A DNA stretch of 64,000 nucleotides from JABCPE02 sp963520375 (GCA_963520375.1 CAUQQF010000003.1:62001-126000), one strand, 5' to 3'. Positions 33,449 through 42,649 are shown, numbered from the stretch's first letter. Numbers and translations are program-made. The notes: generated by a model from the letters alone, not told the origin.

Positions 33449-33937
33449 ATGATTACCATTATCGCTGCTATCGGAAAAAACAACGAATTAGGAAAGGACA
33501 ACCAGCTGCTGTGGCATCTCCCTGCGGATTTGAAACATTTCAAAAATCTCACCTCAGGGCATCCCATCATAATGGGCAGAAAAACCTACGAAAGCATAGG
33601 AAAACCTCTCCCAAACCGCACCAATATAGTGGTGAGCAGAAAAGACGACTGGTTCGAGGAAGGGATTCTCATCGTTCCAAATTTAAAAGATGCCATCAAA
33701 CACGCTAAAAAAATCAATGAAAATATATTCATCCTCGGAGGTGGCGAAATCTACCGCCATACCATAGACATGGCTGACCGACTGGAAATCACCCAAGTAA
33801 ACCACCAAACAGATGCCGATGTATTTTTCCCAAAAATCGATGAAAAAACTTGGGTAAAAACTAATGAAATCCACCACCCAAAAGATGAAAATCACGCCTA
33901 TGATTTTTATTTTCAGACTTGGGAAAGAAAAATTTAA
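33449..33937 (+). CDS. folA: Dihydrofolate reductase
   Basis: 162 residues. The family pattern is complete: IIAAIGKNNELGKDNQLLWHLPADLKHFK with the Trp and the acidic Asp of the active site, PIIMGRKTYESIG for NADPH binding, and FILGGGEIYR. It reduces dihydrofolate to tetrahydrofolate. It follows murI by 4 nt and is probably co-transcribed. Confidence 0.96.
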   Translation: MITIIAAIGKNNELGKDNQLLWHLPADLKHFKNLTSGHPIIMGRKTYESIGKPLPNRTNIVVSRKDDWFEEGILIVPNLKDAIKHAKKINENIFILGGGEIYRHTIDMADRLEITQVNHQTDADVFFPKIDEKTWVKTNEIHHPKDENHAYDFYFQTWERKI

Positions 33938-33972
33938 AAAAATTAACTAAATTTGTCCCATAAATACAGATT

Positions 33973-34692
33973 ATGAAGAACCTTTCACTCCTATTTACAA
34001 AAGATGGTTTGCAATGGCAAATAAATGAAGCAGACAATGTCACAGAGGAAGAAGCTCGTTTCGTAACGGATGAAACTCCAAAGAATTTTATAGAAGAGGA
34101 ACTTGACAAGATTCTTCGCAGAGAGGCTTGGGCTGAGATAAAGGTTTTCTCGGCTTTTAACCACTTCTCACTGACTCCAGAGGTTTTCACAGAAAATCAG
34201 CTCGGGCAGCAGATTATATCTTATAATTCTGATGTAAAAACAGAATCAGAAGAACTGATGCAGTCTACCAACCAAAAATATGGTGTTCAGTTTTATTATT
34301 CTTTCCCAAAACACTTTTATCAAAAAATAAAGGCTCTGGGTACCACTTCTAATTTTTATTTCTCAGGAGAGCGTTTTTTGGATTCTGTAAATGTAAATAA
34401 GGACAATGAAATCCATATCAATCTGTATCACAACCAAGTAGAATTTCTCGCATTAGAAAACGGAAAATTGGTTCTTTATAACAATCTCGATGCTACATCA
34501 GAAATAGATTTCCTTTATTTCATCATGTTCACACTGAGCAAAATAGGGTTTGATATCAATAAAACTCATTTCTACATTTATGGAGAAATCTCTGAGAATG
34601 ACACCTTTATATCTGAGTTAGAAAAATTCGTTCCAGCTATCTCCATCGTGTACGAAAACTTTAAAGGAAAACATTTCATTGTTAATTCATAA
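33973..34692 (+). CDS. DUF3822 family protein
   Basis: 239 residues, cytoplasmic. DUF3822 proteins are found in Bacteroidota, nearly always next to the rsmD methyltransferase gene, as here (2-nt gap). The fold has been likened to actin-like/type IV pilus PilM-type ATPases, but I see no clear nucleotide-binding loop. Conserved-looking parts are LSLLFTKDGLQW at the start, FNHFSLTPEVFTE, and FHINLYHNQVEFLAL-like (IHINLYHNQVEFLAL) in the middle. The role is unknown. Confidence 0.82.
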   Translation: MKNLSLLFTKDGLQWQINEADNVTEEEARFVTDETPKNFIEEELDKILRREAWAEIKVFSAFNHFSLTPEVFTENQLGQQIISYNSDVKTESEELMQSTNQKYGVQFYYSFPKHFYQKIKALGTTSNFYFSGERFLDSVNVNKDNEIHINLYHNQVEFLALENGKLVLYNNLDATSEIDFLYFIMFTLSKIGFDINKTHFYIYGEISENDTFISELEKFVPAISIVYENFKGKHFIVNS

Positions 34693-34694
34693 GT

Positions 34695-35258
34695 ATGTAT
34701 CGTATCATTTCAGGCGTTTGGAAAGGTAAGAAAATCTCCGCTCCGAAGAATTTTGAGGTTAGACCAACTACGGATTTCGCCAAAGAGGCTCTTTTTAGTA
34801 TTTTAGAGCATCGTTTAGATTTGTCTAGTTTGTCTGTTTTAGACCTTTTTGCTGGGATTGGCTCTATCACGCTGGAGCTGGCCTCTCGTGGCTGCAAAGA
34901 CATTACCAGTGTAGAGATGAACGCTAAACACGCTGGTTTTATCAATTCTACGGCTAAAGATTTGGATTTCAGTTCACAAATCAACATTCTAAGAGCCAAT
35001 GTTTTTGACTGGCTGAAAAAAGCAAAAAATCAAGAAAAAAGTTTTGATTTGGTTTTTGCTGACCCTCCTTTTGACCTGCCTGAAAATGATTATCAAGAGT
35101 TGATTTCTCTCATTCTTTCTGAAGGAATTTTAAAAGAAAATGGATGTTTTGTGCTGGAACATCAGTCCCGCCACAAGATAGAACATCCTGATTTACAGGA
35201 AACTCGCAAGTATGGAAATGTAAGTTTTTCTTTCTTTACAAAAAGCGAAAATCCTTAG
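34695..35258 (+). CDS. rsmD: 16S rRNA (guanine966-N2)-methyltransferase RsmD
   Basis: 187 residues. The start MYRIISGVWKGKKI, the region RPTTDFAKEALFSIL, the SAM-binding VLDLFAGIGSITLELASRG and the catalytic FADPPFDLP (NPPY/DPPF motif) define RsmD. The enzyme methylates G966 of 16S rRNA. It is the last gene of the murI run; its stop codon overlaps the stop of the convergent DUF6973 gene (4 nt shared). Confidence 0.93.
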   Translation: MYRIISGVWKGKKISAPKNFEVRPTTDFAKEALFSILEHRLDLSSLSVLDLFAGIGSITLELASRGCKDITSVEMNAKHAGFINSTAKDLDFSSQINILRANVFDWLKKAKNQEKSFDLVFADPPFDLPENDYQELISLILSEGILKENGCFVLEHQSRHKIEHPDLQETRKYGNVSFSFFTKSENP

Positions 35259-35761
35259 TTTATATCCTCTATAATAGCCATTCGCCCTTCCTCTATTTCT
35301 TCAATGGAGGAAATTAGTTTTGCTTCTTGAGATTTTTCATAAAGCGGCTCCATGAAAAAAAGCGTCTCGAAAAACTGGCGATGAATTCCTTCCAGCATAG
35401 TCATAAAGAGATTCATCCCTATTTGATTATTATGCAAATCCATCGCTCTAGCAATCTGCTCATTTACAAAGAGTTCTTCATGCATATCCGTAATCTGTTT
35501 ACACCATTTCAGGCTTTTCTGTGGAGAAGAAATTTTACAGCAGTACATCATTATCAGACAGCACCAAAGAGCATGGCGAAAAGCATTTCCTCTGCCGTTT
35601 TTATGATGGGTTTCAAGGAATTTCTTATTTGTAATTTTAAAGGTTCTAAGAGTGGCTATAAGGGTAAGAAAAGCAAACAGCGGATGCCGAAGCAACAGTC
35701 CTAACAATTTAACAAGCCGCTTAAAATCAAGCTGCAGAATAGCCTTAAAAATAGTTGTCAT
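35255..35761 (-). CDS. DUF6973-like protein
   Basis: 168 residues from the ATG at 35761; a TTG 7 codons upstream is possible but less likely. A hydrophobic stretch near the N-terminus (LGLLLRHPLFAFLTLIATL) may sit in the membrane. The central NAFRHALWCCLIMMYCC, then TDMHEELF and MDLHNNQIG, match the His/Asn/Asp-rich core of the DUF6973 family, whose conserved residues look like a catalytic or metal site. The function is unknown. It is the last gene downstream of accD on the minus strand. Confidence 0.72.
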   Translation of the reverse strand: MTTIFKAILQLDFKRLVKLLGLLLRHPLFAFLTLIATLRTFKITNKKFLETHHKNGRGNAFRHALWCCLIMMYCCKISSPQKSLKWCKQITDMHEELFVNEQIARAMDLHNNQIGMNLFMTMLEGIHRQFFETLFFMEPLYEKSQEAKLISSIEEIEEGRMAIIEDIN

Positions 35762-35811
35762 TCTCTCAAAATAAAATCGCAAATCAAAAAAGACTTACGA
35801 TTTTATCATTT

Positions 35812-36666
35812 TTATTTGTTCATTAATAGTTTTACAGTTTTGGAAATGGTCTCTTTTATTTCCTTTCTTTTTACTATAAAATCTACAAAACCTTTTTCCT
35901 GTAAAAACTCCGATGTTTGGAAGCCTTCTGGCAAATCTCTACCAATGGTCTCACGGATCACCCTAGGCCCTGCAAAACCTATCAAAGCGCCTGGTTCCGC
36001 CATGATGATATCGGCAGTCATCGCGAAAGAAGCCGTAATTCCACCGAAAGTAGGATTGGTAAGGTAGGCTATGTAAGGCAGCCCTGCGTTAGAAAGCTGA
36101 GCCAATTTTGCCTGAACTTTTGCCATCTGCATCAGTGAATAAGCTGCTTCCTGCATTCTTGCTCCACCTGACTGACAGATAATCATATAAGGCAGCTTTT
36201 TTTCTATACAGAAGTCTATTGCTCTTCTTATTTTCTCTCCCATCACAGACCCAAGAGAACCTCCGATGAAGTCAAAATCCATACAAGAAATCACCATTTC
36301 TACGCCATTTACTTTTCCATGTGCGTTTCTGATGGAGTCCACTAGTTTGGTTTTAGCTTTTGCTTCTTTTAGCCTGTCTTTATAGGATTTAGAATCTTTA
36401 AATTTAAGAATATCGACGCTTTCTACATCTGCATTTAATTCCTTAAATTTAGAATCATCAAAAATAATTTCAAAATATTCCCTGCTTCCTATTCTCACAT
36501 GGAAGCCGTCCTCTGGCGAAACATAGTTATTTGCTCTCAGTTCGTCACTCTCTATTATTTTTCCCGTAGGAGTCTGATGCCAAAGTCCTTTTGGGACATC
36601 TTTTTTTTCCTCCGTAGGAGTACTGATATTTTGTTTCTTTCTTTTGAACCAATCAAATGCTGACAT
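35812..36666 (-). CDS. accD: Acetyl-CoA carboxylase carboxyltransferase subunit beta
   Basis: 284 residues. It transfers carboxyl from biotin to acetyl-CoA with AccA, giving malonyl-CoA for fatty acids. The crotonase-fold core is intact (SCMDFDFIGGSLGSVMGEKI, SGGARMQEAAYSLMQMAK, NPTFGGITASFAM, EPGALIGFAGPRVI). The N-terminal zinc ribbon of E. coli AccD (two CxxC pairs) is degenerate: the corresponding segment around GLWHQTPTGKIIESDEL has no cysteine. This loss seems common in Flavobacteriia. A small hypothetical gene and nadK precede it on the same strand. Confidence 0.93.
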   Translation of the reverse strand: MSAFDWFKRKKQNISTPTEEKKDVPKGLWHQTPTGKIIESDELRANNYVSPEDGFHVRIGSREYFEIIFDDSKFKELNADVESVDILKFKDSKSYKDRLKEAKAKTKLVDSIRNAHGKVNGVEMVISCMDFDFIGGSLGSVMGEKIRRAIDFCIEKKLPYMIICQSGGARMQEAAYSLMQMAKVQAKLAQLSNAGLPYIAYLTNPTFGGITASFAMTADIIMAEPGALIGFAGPRVIRETIGRDLPEGFQTSEFLQEKGFVDFIVKRKEIKETISKTVKLLMNK

Positions 36667-36711
36667 TCTCTATCTTTTAATAATTCTGCAAATTTAAGAA
36701 ATATTTTTTCT

Positions 36712-37029
36712 TTAACTCAAAAACTCAGCTGTAACATTTTCCCACGCGGAAAAATCTATACTTTCATCATTGAAATACTTTTCAAAAAAAGGAATAGCCG
36801 CCTCTGGCTCTTCCACAAAAGTTCTATAATGTATGAAATTTCCTCCGTCATAAACTCTGCTTTCCACTACGAAACTCTGCTCATCCTCAGCCATTTGGAC
36901 ATAATTTTCACTTTTTTTATCAAAAAGAACTATAAAATCTTCCTCGTAAATTCCTGTCGTTATCAGTTCCTTGATTTCATCCCAAGTAAGGGGTTCTTCT
37001 GTTCTAATTTGTGTATTTACTATTTTCAT
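36712..37029 (-). CDS. Small acidic hypothetical protein
   Basis: 105 residues from the ATG at 37029 (MKIVNTQIRTEE), which avoids overlap with nadK; an in-frame ATG at 37059 would overlap nadK by 17 nt. The protein is acidic and without signal peptide, and has an ordered pattern of beta strands (EDFIVLFDKKSENYVQM, SFVVESRVYDGGNFIHYRTF) and an aromatic, acidic end. I do not recognise a family. It is 13 nt downstream of nadK and 45 nt upstream of accD, so probably in the same transcript. Confidence 0.72.
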   Translation of the reverse strand: MKIVNTQIRTEEPLTWDEIKELITTGIYEEDFIVLFDKKSENYVQMAEDEQSFVVESRVYDGGNFIHYRTFVEEPEAAIPFFEKYFNDESIDFSAWENVTAEFLS

Positions 37030-37042
37030 AATGTATTGATTT

Positions 37043-37915
37043 TTAATTTCTTTTATCATTTCCCCAAAGGAGTTTTTGTCTCAAAGTTTCATAGAAACTG
37101 ACATTTTTTGGGAAAATAAGATTTAGGCTAAAATCCGCCTTTTTTAAAATAAGCTCATCTTCCTCATTCATATGATAAAGCCGAGAATCCAAGCCCAATG
37201 AATACAGCGGCAGCCTGCTGGAAACTTTTAGTTTTATTTCTACATTGTCTTTTAGGATGATAGGGCGCATATTTAGGTTATGCGGAGCGATGGGCGTAAG
37301 AGAAAAATTATCATTCTCCGGCTCTATAATAGGCCCTCCACAACTTAGAGAATATGCCGTAGACCCCGAAGGCGTAGCCACTATAAGCCCGTCTCCCCAA
37401 AACATACTCAGAAACTTACCGTTGATTTCTGCCTCTACGGTAATCATGGAAGTAGTCTCTTGGCGGGTAATCACCACATCATTCAGCGCATAGGGAAAAT
37501 CTATCCTATTTTCGGCTGTTTTCACTTCTATCACCGAACGCTGGCTGATATGAGTCTCGCCGGCAAAAATTTTATCAATATTATCAAAAATCTCTTCTTT
37601 GCTAAAATTTGCTAAAAAACCAAGCCGCCCCATATTAACGCCTACTAAAGGGATTTCCAAATCCTGAATTAGCGTAAGCGCACTCAGAATAGTGCCATCT
37701 CCACCGAAGGAAAAGAAATAATCTATTTCACATTTTTCGAGTGAATTTTTATCACTGAAAATCTGATAGTTACCTAATAAACTATTCTTTTCTAAAATTT
37801 TTTCGTGGAGAAAAATCTGCACATTTTCCCTTTTCTCCAATTCAAGAATAAACTGATGAAGATAAGCCTGAATCTCATCTCCATTTTTCTGTGAATATAT
37901 TGCGATATTTGGCAT
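37043..37915 (-). CDS. nadK: NAD kinase
   Basis: 290 residues. GGDGT at 71-75 is the nucleotide-binding motif shared with diacylglycerol kinases; NMGRLGFLANF, ALNDVVI and TPSGSTAYSLSCGGP complete the active site. It phosphorylates NAD to NADP. The start codon overlaps the stop of the upstream CBS gene by one base (TAATG), typical of coupled translation; this CBS-nadK pair is common in Flavobacteriia. Confidence 0.95.
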   Translation of the reverse strand: MPNIAIYSQKNGDEIQAYLHQFILELEKRENVQIFLHEKILEKNSLLGNYQIFSDKNSLEKCEIDYFFSFGGDGTILSALTLIQDLEIPLVGVNMGRLGFLANFSKEEIFDNIDKIFAGETHISQRSVIEVKTAENRIDFPYALNDVVITRQETTSMITVEAEINGKFLSMFWGDGLIVATPSGSTAYSLSCGGPIIEPENDNFSLTPIAPHNLNMRPIILKDNVEIKLKVSSRLPLYSLGLDSRLYHMNEEDELILKKADFSLNLIFPKNVSFYETLRQKLLWGNDKRN

Positions 37916-38568
37916 TAGAATTCAAGGTATTTTTGCATAAATTCGTATCGGCTTTTCAGCAGCTCTTCCTTCTCATCGGTATAGAATTTCTGCACGATGA
38001 TGTAGCCGTAGCGCTCAAAGGTTTCGTCTATGGAGCTGAGATTTTCATTGCTGATTCTCATTGTCACCCTCACGAAAGCCTCATTTATCTCCGTAACCAG
38101 CGCGCCGTAGAATTTTCCGTTGTTACTTTCTACAATTTGGGCTATTTCCACCATAGAATAATTGGTTCTAGGGATTTCCACCGTAAGCAGCGCCCCTGTC
38201 TCCGAAAAAAACGGATATTTGGACAATTCATCCGCGATGCTGTCCCAAGCAATATACCCCTGATATTCCTCATTTTTATTGATTACAGGAATTACATTGG
38301 TATTAAAAGTATGGAATAATTTCACTCCATCCAAAAGAGTACTTTCATAGAGAATAGAAAATCTATCCATATACGGAAGCAGTTCTCCTAAGTTTTTTTT
38401 GCGATTTTCCTCTAAACATTCCTTCATTACTGCGCCCTGAAATACGCCTTCATTTTCCACGAAAACATGGGTAAAATCAAAATCAACAGCAGTCTGCAAA
38501 GCCTCCTCCGCAGTAGTATCTAGACCCAATATGGGAAAATCATTTGCGATATAATTTTCAATTATCAT
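37915..38568 (-). CDS. CBS-domain protein upstream of nadK
   Basis: 217 residues. Two CBS motifs cover about 1-125 (FTHVFVENEGVFQGAVMKECL; VIPVINKNEEYQGYIAWDSI), followed by a domain with an ACT-like beta-alpha pattern (LLTVEIPRTNYSMVEIAQIVESN; VRVTMRISNENLSSIDETFERYGY). CBS pairs usually bind adenine nucleotides, so the protein may sense the nucleotide state and influence NadK, whose gene overlaps it by one base; this is inference from context. Confidence 0.85.
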   Translation of the reverse strand: MIIENYIANDFPILGLDTTAEEALQTAVDFDFTHVFVENEGVFQGAVMKECLEENRKKNLGELLPYMDRFSILYESTLLDGVKLFHTFNTNVIPVINKNEEYQGYIAWDSIADELSKYPFFSETGALLTVEIPRTNYSMVEIAQIVESNNGKFYGALVTEINEAFVRVTMRISNENLSSIDETFERYGYIIVQKFYTDEKEELLKSRYEFMQKYLEF

Positions 38569-38599
38569 AAATCATAATTACTTCGGTAAAGGTATGAAA

Positions 38600-38630
38600 T
38601 TTGATTAAAACTATAAAAACTTTACCTTTG
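38600..38630 (+). promoter_or_regulatory. Promoter of the RluA-type gene
   Basis: TTTG (38600-38603), 19-nt spacer, TACCTTTG (38623-38630), ending 23 nt before the start codon. Confidence 0.7.
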
Positions 38631-38653
38631 TGAAATTCTAATCAGACATTTAT

Positions 38654-39331
38654 ATGAATTCACAAATTCTCTACGAAGACAACCACATCATCATTATCAA
38701 TAAAAAAGTAGGTCAGCTGGTTCAAGGCGACAAAACGGGCGACCAGAGCCTTCTGGAACTGCTAAAAGATTTCATAAAGGAACGCGACCAAAAGCCTGGG
38801 AATGTTTATCTCGGTTTGGTTCACAGGATAGATAGGCCGACCTCTGGGTTAGTCATTTATGCTAAAACCTCCAAAGCGCTTTCCCGCCTGACCCAAATGG
38901 TAAAAAACCGAGAAATAAAAAAAACCTACTGGGCTGTGGTTCCCAAAGAGATGATTCCACAAAGCCAAACCCTTACCCACTATCTCAAGAAAAACGAGAA
39001 AAATAACAAAGCCATCATCTACTCCCACGAGACAGAAGGAGCAAAAAAAGCCATTCTGAGCTATAATATCATCAAAACCTTAGATAATTATATGTTGCTG
39101 GAAGTGGATTTACAAACAGGAAGACACCACCAAATACGGGCTCAGCTCTCTAAAATAGGCGTACCTATAAAAGGCGACCTAAAATATGGCGCTCCACGCT
39201 CCAATCTAGACGGCGGCATCAGCCTGCACGCTAGAATGCTGGAATTCATCCATCCTGTGAGCAAAGAACTTATAAAAATAACCGCTCCCGTTCCGCAGAA
39301 TGATGCCATATGGAAAGCTTGCGAAATGTAA
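38654..39331 (+). CDS. RluA-family pseudouridine synthase, short form
   Basis: 225 residues, catalytic domain only (no S4 domain). The catalytic Asp is in HRIDRPTSGLVIYAKTSKAL; LQTGRHHQIRAQL and the C-terminal HARMLEFIHP are typical of the RluA family. It isomerises uridine in rRNA or tRNA; the target is not evident. A single-gene unit with its own promoter and terminator. Confidence 0.92.
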   Translation: MNSQILYEDNHIIIINKKVGQLVQGDKTGDQSLLELLKDFIKERDQKPGNVYLGLVHRIDRPTSGLVIYAKTSKALSRLTQMVKNREIKKTYWAVVPKEMIPQSQTLTHYLKKNEKNNKAIIYSHETEGAKKAILSYNIIKTLDNYMLLEVDLQTGRHHQIRAQLSKIGVPIKGDLKYGAPRSNLDGGISLHARMLEFIHPVSKELIKITAPVPQNDAIWKACEM

Positions 39332-39357
39332 AAACTGATATTTTCATCTAAAATAAA

Positions 39358-39380
39358 AGAGCCACTCTGTGAGTGGCTCT
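39358..39380 (-). terminator. Terminator of the porin-like gene, probably shared
   Basis: Perfect 10-bp stem AGAGCCACTC / GAGTGGCTCT with a 3-nt loop. The T-run is better on the minus strand (TTTTATTTT) than on the plus strand. Confidence 0.85.
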
Positions 39381-39408
39381 TCTATCATCTCAAAATATTT
39401 TATTTATC

Positions 39409-40632
39409 TTAGAAATTTTGAATTAGAGACAACGATACACGGAAGTTTCCTGCTGTAGCATCTTGAGCATATTTCTTAGTTTTAAGATTTGTATCCCAAG
39501 CTCCATATGTAGTTGATGTATAATCTAATTCTGCAGTAAGTTTTGTATTACCTGATTTCCAACCTACTCTTGGGGAAACTCTCCATGTACTAATTGGAGT
39601 TCCAGCTAAATATTGTCCTGTCACTTTACCTGTAAGAGGATCTATGATATCTGCCATTTGTCCAAATTTGGTAGCACTTGGTGTTGTGTTTTTACTAAAT
39701 CCAAAGTCTTTAGAATAACCACCAAAGATACCCCATTCAAAACTTGGTGTAAAATCTCCATAGAACTCTGTCCATAGAGCTAATGTATTATTACTCTTGT
39801 ATTTACCTTTAGCGTCAACTGCCACCCCTCCTAATTGTAACAATTCACTTGGGTTTTGTCCATAATCAGCATAGATTTGCCATGCTGAATTTTGTCCTAA
39901 CTTCGCTTTAGCATAAGCCAAGAAAGTAAATGCTCCAAAATATTCTCCTCTCAATCCACTCTTAAGAGACTTATAGTTAGCTCCAAAACCTCCTACAAAT
40001 TTATCATCGTTACCAAATTGTAACTGTGCGTGGAATGCAGGCAATGCTGATAAATTAGCTTTCCCTCCTACACTTGCAAAATCTCTCTCTGTGATAGCAG
40101 CAAGGGTCAATCTTGCATTACCTTTAGTAGAGAATCTGATCTGTGGAGAACGGTTGAACGGTTGGAATGGACTTCCTGCGTTGAAGTTGTAAGTTTTAGG
40201 AGATACATTCGTTACGAACATTGGGTGCCAGAACTGACCTACTAACCATTCTACTTTGTCACTAGATAATTTCACATAAGCATGTCTTAATGCTAATGTA
40301 TTGATTGAAGCATCTGAACTACCAAAGAAGTGAGATTCAATCAAAGCCTCAGACTTCATTCCAAAGAACTCAGGCCCAGCAATTTTTACTCCTAATCTAG
40401 ATTCTACTCCCCATCCATTGAAGTTAGGATTTGCATTCAAATCTTTTCCATTTACTTTATTAACTGGAGATGCCAAATCGATATAGTTACCTTCTCTAGC
40501 AGCAACTACCTGACGAGAGTCAAAAGCGAACTCTCCTCTTACATACCCATAAAGTGTAGCACTTGTTTCTTCTTGTGCTAACCCTACTTGTGCTACTGCC
40601 AAAGCAAGTAGCGCCATGATCTGTTTTTTCAT
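39409..40632 (-). CDS. Porin-like outer-membrane beta-barrel protein
   Basis: 407 residues with a signal peptide (cleavage after GLAQ, residue 19). The rest is an alternating pattern of amphipathic strands with Gly/Ala/Phe/Tyr girdles (SATLYGYVRGEFAFDSR, WLVGQFWHPMFVTNV, FRVSLSLIQNF at the end, finishing with the C-terminal Phe typical of barrels). The start resembles DcaP-like trimeric porins. It has no TonB plug. It diverges from an MFS carrier gene across a 556-nt region, and the two could serve uptake of the same small organic anion; that link is inference. Confidence 0.8.
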   Translation of the reverse strand: MKKQIMALLALAVAQVGLAQEETSATLYGYVRGEFAFDSRQVVAAREGNYIDLASPVNKVNGKDLNANPNFNGWGVESRLGVKIAGPEFFGMKSEALIESHFFGSSDASINTLALRHAYVKLSSDKVEWLVGQFWHPMFVTNVSPKTYNFNAGSPFQPFNRSPQIRFSTKGNARLTLAAITERDFASVGGKANLSALPAFHAQLQFGNDDKFVGGFGANYKSLKSGLRGEYFGAFTFLAYAKAKLGQNSAWQIYADYGQNPSELLQLGGVAVDAKGKYKSNNTLALWTEFYGDFTPSFEWGIFGGYSKDFGFSKNTTPSATKFGQMADIIDPLTGKVTGQYLAGTPISTWRVSPRVGWKSGNTKLTAELDYTSTTYGAWDTNLKTKKYAQDATAGNFRVSLSLIQNF

Positions 40633-41188
40633 AATTGTAATTATTATAATTTAAAGATTTTCTTTCGTGATATTATTTCACACTGCAAAGATATAATATT
40701 ATTTTATAATTTTTTTAACAAAAAAACTAATATTTATCATATTTCCTATTTTTTATCCTTTATACAGATATATATTAAGGTATATAACCTTGTCAAAATT
40801 AGCTTTTTATCCTATAACGCTTAATTCGCATGTTTATTTATGATTTTTTAACATTTTATAAAATCAGACGCTCAATTATGCTTTTCAAACTTCTCCTTAA
40901 TCACCAAAAAATCATACTTTTAGGAAGCTAGAAAAACAAAGTATGATTTATATCATCTTTTAAATAAGGATTTATTATTTTATTTTTGCCCCCGACTTTC
41001 AAAAAGGTTTAGTAACTTTGTAGTAGTAAAGATATGTATGATGATAGGTAATGGTGAATTTTATATTTTTATTAACAAAAAATAGTGCCAATTCAAAAAA
41101 TAGTATTAAATTGCACCCCGATTGAATAAATCAAATCATCTCAAAATAATTATAACCTTTAAAAATAACATTTAAATAATTATACACA
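40633..41188. promoter_or_regulatory. Divergent control region between porin-like and MFS genes
   Basis: 556 nt without a gene. On the minus strand TATCTTTG (40693-40686), about 54 nt from the porin start, is a candidate -7 box with TTTG 25 nt further out. On the plus strand TAACTTTG (41013-41020), with TTTG at 40985-40988, would start a transcript with a leader of about 160 nt for the MFS gene. Between them lies a perfect 12-bp inverted repeat (40909-40949). Very AT-rich; no tRNA or recognised riboswitch seen. Confidence 0.6.
40909..40949. repeat. 12-bp perfect inverted repeat
   Basis: AAATCATACTTT (40909-40920) and AAAGTATGATTT (40938-40949) around a 17-nt spacer, near the middle of the divergent region and 36 nt upstream of the probable -33 element of the MFS gene. 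It could be an operator or a hairpin. Confidence 0.65.
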
Positions 41189-42631
41189 ATGGATTTACAA
41201 ACAGCAAAAAAGAAAGCTACGAGAGTCCTCATAGCTGGTATAATTTCCAACTTCTCTGTTGGGATATTATACACTTGGAGTAACTTGAAGGATGCTCTTC
41301 AGTACACTGCAAAAAATGGATTCCAAGACAACACATTGGCCATTGACTCTGCTGACAGATTGTACTCTGCTTGGGGACAGTCTGACCTAGCATTACCTTA
41401 TGGTATTGGAGGTTTTACTTCAGCGTTTATCGTTGTATTCGCTGGAGCTTGGCAGGATAAAATCGGTCCTACTAAGGTTATCTTGATCGGGGTGTTAATG
41501 ACAGGGGTAGGAGCTATCCTTTGTAGTTTCTTGACTAACCATCCTTATTTATTTACTTTCGTATTCGCTATGGTAGTAGGTAATGGTATCGGATTCGTGT
41601 ATGCTTGTCCTCGTGCGGCTGCGATGAAATGGTTCCACCCATCTAAAAAAGGGATGATCAACGGTCTTGTAGTAGCAGGATTTGGTCTTGGAGCTCTTTG
41701 GTTAGGACCACTTGAAACATTGTTCTTAAAGCAACAAGCTTTCATCTGGACTATCGATTCATTCCCTCACTTATCATTAGAAAACACTTTGAGAGTATTA
41801 GGATGTGCTATCCTTGCTATGGGTATCCCTGCTGCATTGAATGTAGTGAACCCTCCTGCAGGATATGAAATTCCTGAAGTAGAAGCTGATGCTAACAAAC
41901 CAGTAAAAGAAAACGCTAAGAAAACTGCTTCTATCGGAACTGCAGCTATGGCTAAAACTTGGCAAGCTTGGGCATTGTTCTCTATCTATGCTCTATACTG
42001 TTCTGCTGGTGCGATGGTTATCTCTAACTCTTCTGACATCATGAGAGTACAGTCTGGTTTGACATCTGGTGTAGAATCAGGATTGATTACACCTGAAAAC
42101 TTCGAACTAGCAACATCTCTACTTGGGATAATGGTTCCTGTAACTTCTATCTCTAATGCTTCAGGTCGTGCATTAGGAGGTATGATTTCTGATATCATCG
42201 GTAGAAAGAATGTATACTATGTAATCCACACTATCCAAGCGATTAACATGTTCTTCTTCCACACTTATGACACTCCAGTAAAAATCATCTTAGGAACTAT
42301 CCTTACTTGTGTGGTTTACGGTTCTGTAATGAGTACAACACCATCTCTTGTAGCTGACTACTTCGGTCTTAAAGCTTACGGTGCTAACTATGGTGTAGTT
42401 TATACAGGTTGGGGATTATCATTGGTAATCGGGCCTCAAATTGCAGCTTACTCTAACAGATTGGCTGAAGCAAACAATGCGCCAGGTGAAGCTTACTTCT
42501 TCGCTTACCATGCAGCTATCGCATTGATCGCAATTTCATTCGTTCTTGCATTCTTGGTTAAAAAACCTAAATTCAGACAAGAAGATGTTATTGATGATTA
42601 CATCTTAGGACCAGATGAACTTAAAAAATAA
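41189..42631 (+). CDS. MFS transporter, oxalate/formate antiporter (OFA) type
   Basis: 480 residues with twelve transmembrane segments. The start (VLIAGIISNFSVGILYTWSNLKDAL), GAWQDKIGPTKVILIGVLMTGVG (MFS loop 2-3 motif), GNGIGFVYACPRAAAMKWFHPSKKGMINGLVVAGFG and NASGRALGGMISDIIGRKNVY are characteristic of the OFA family, which carries monocarboxylates and dicarboxylates such as oxalate, formate, lactate or pyruvate. The hydrophilic loop near 230-250 is short and Lys/Glu-rich. The codon choice is strongly biased, unlike neighbouring genes, which suggests high expression. The exact substrate is unknown. Confidence 0.88.
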   Translation: MDLQTAKKKATRVLIAGIISNFSVGILYTWSNLKDALQYTAKNGFQDNTLAIDSADRLYSAWGQSDLALPYGIGGFTSAFIVVFAGAWQDKIGPTKVILIGVLMTGVGAILCSFLTNHPYLFTFVFAMVVGNGIGFVYACPRAAAMKWFHPSKKGMINGLVVAGFGLGALWLGPLETLFLKQQAFIWTIDSFPHLSLENTLRVLGCAILAMGIPAALNVVNPPAGYEIPEVEADANKPVKENAKKTASIGTAAMAKTWQAWALFSIYALYCSAGAMVISNSSDIMRVQSGLTSGVESGLITPENFELATSLLGIMVPVTSISNASGRALGGMISDIIGRKNVYYVIHTIQAINMFFFHTYDTPVKIILGTILTCVVYGSVMSTTPSLVADYFGLKAYGANYGVVYTGWGLSLVIGPQIAAYSNRLAEANNAPGEAYFFAYHAAIALIAISFVLAFLVKKPKFRQEDVIDDYILGPDELKK

Positions 42632-42649
42632 TTAAGTTTAATCATAAAT

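Noticed and set aside
41035..41085. Possible 15-codon leader peptide in the MFS leader
   Set aside because: Very short, no composition bias or stem-loops that would indicate attenuation, and no ribosome-binding signal.
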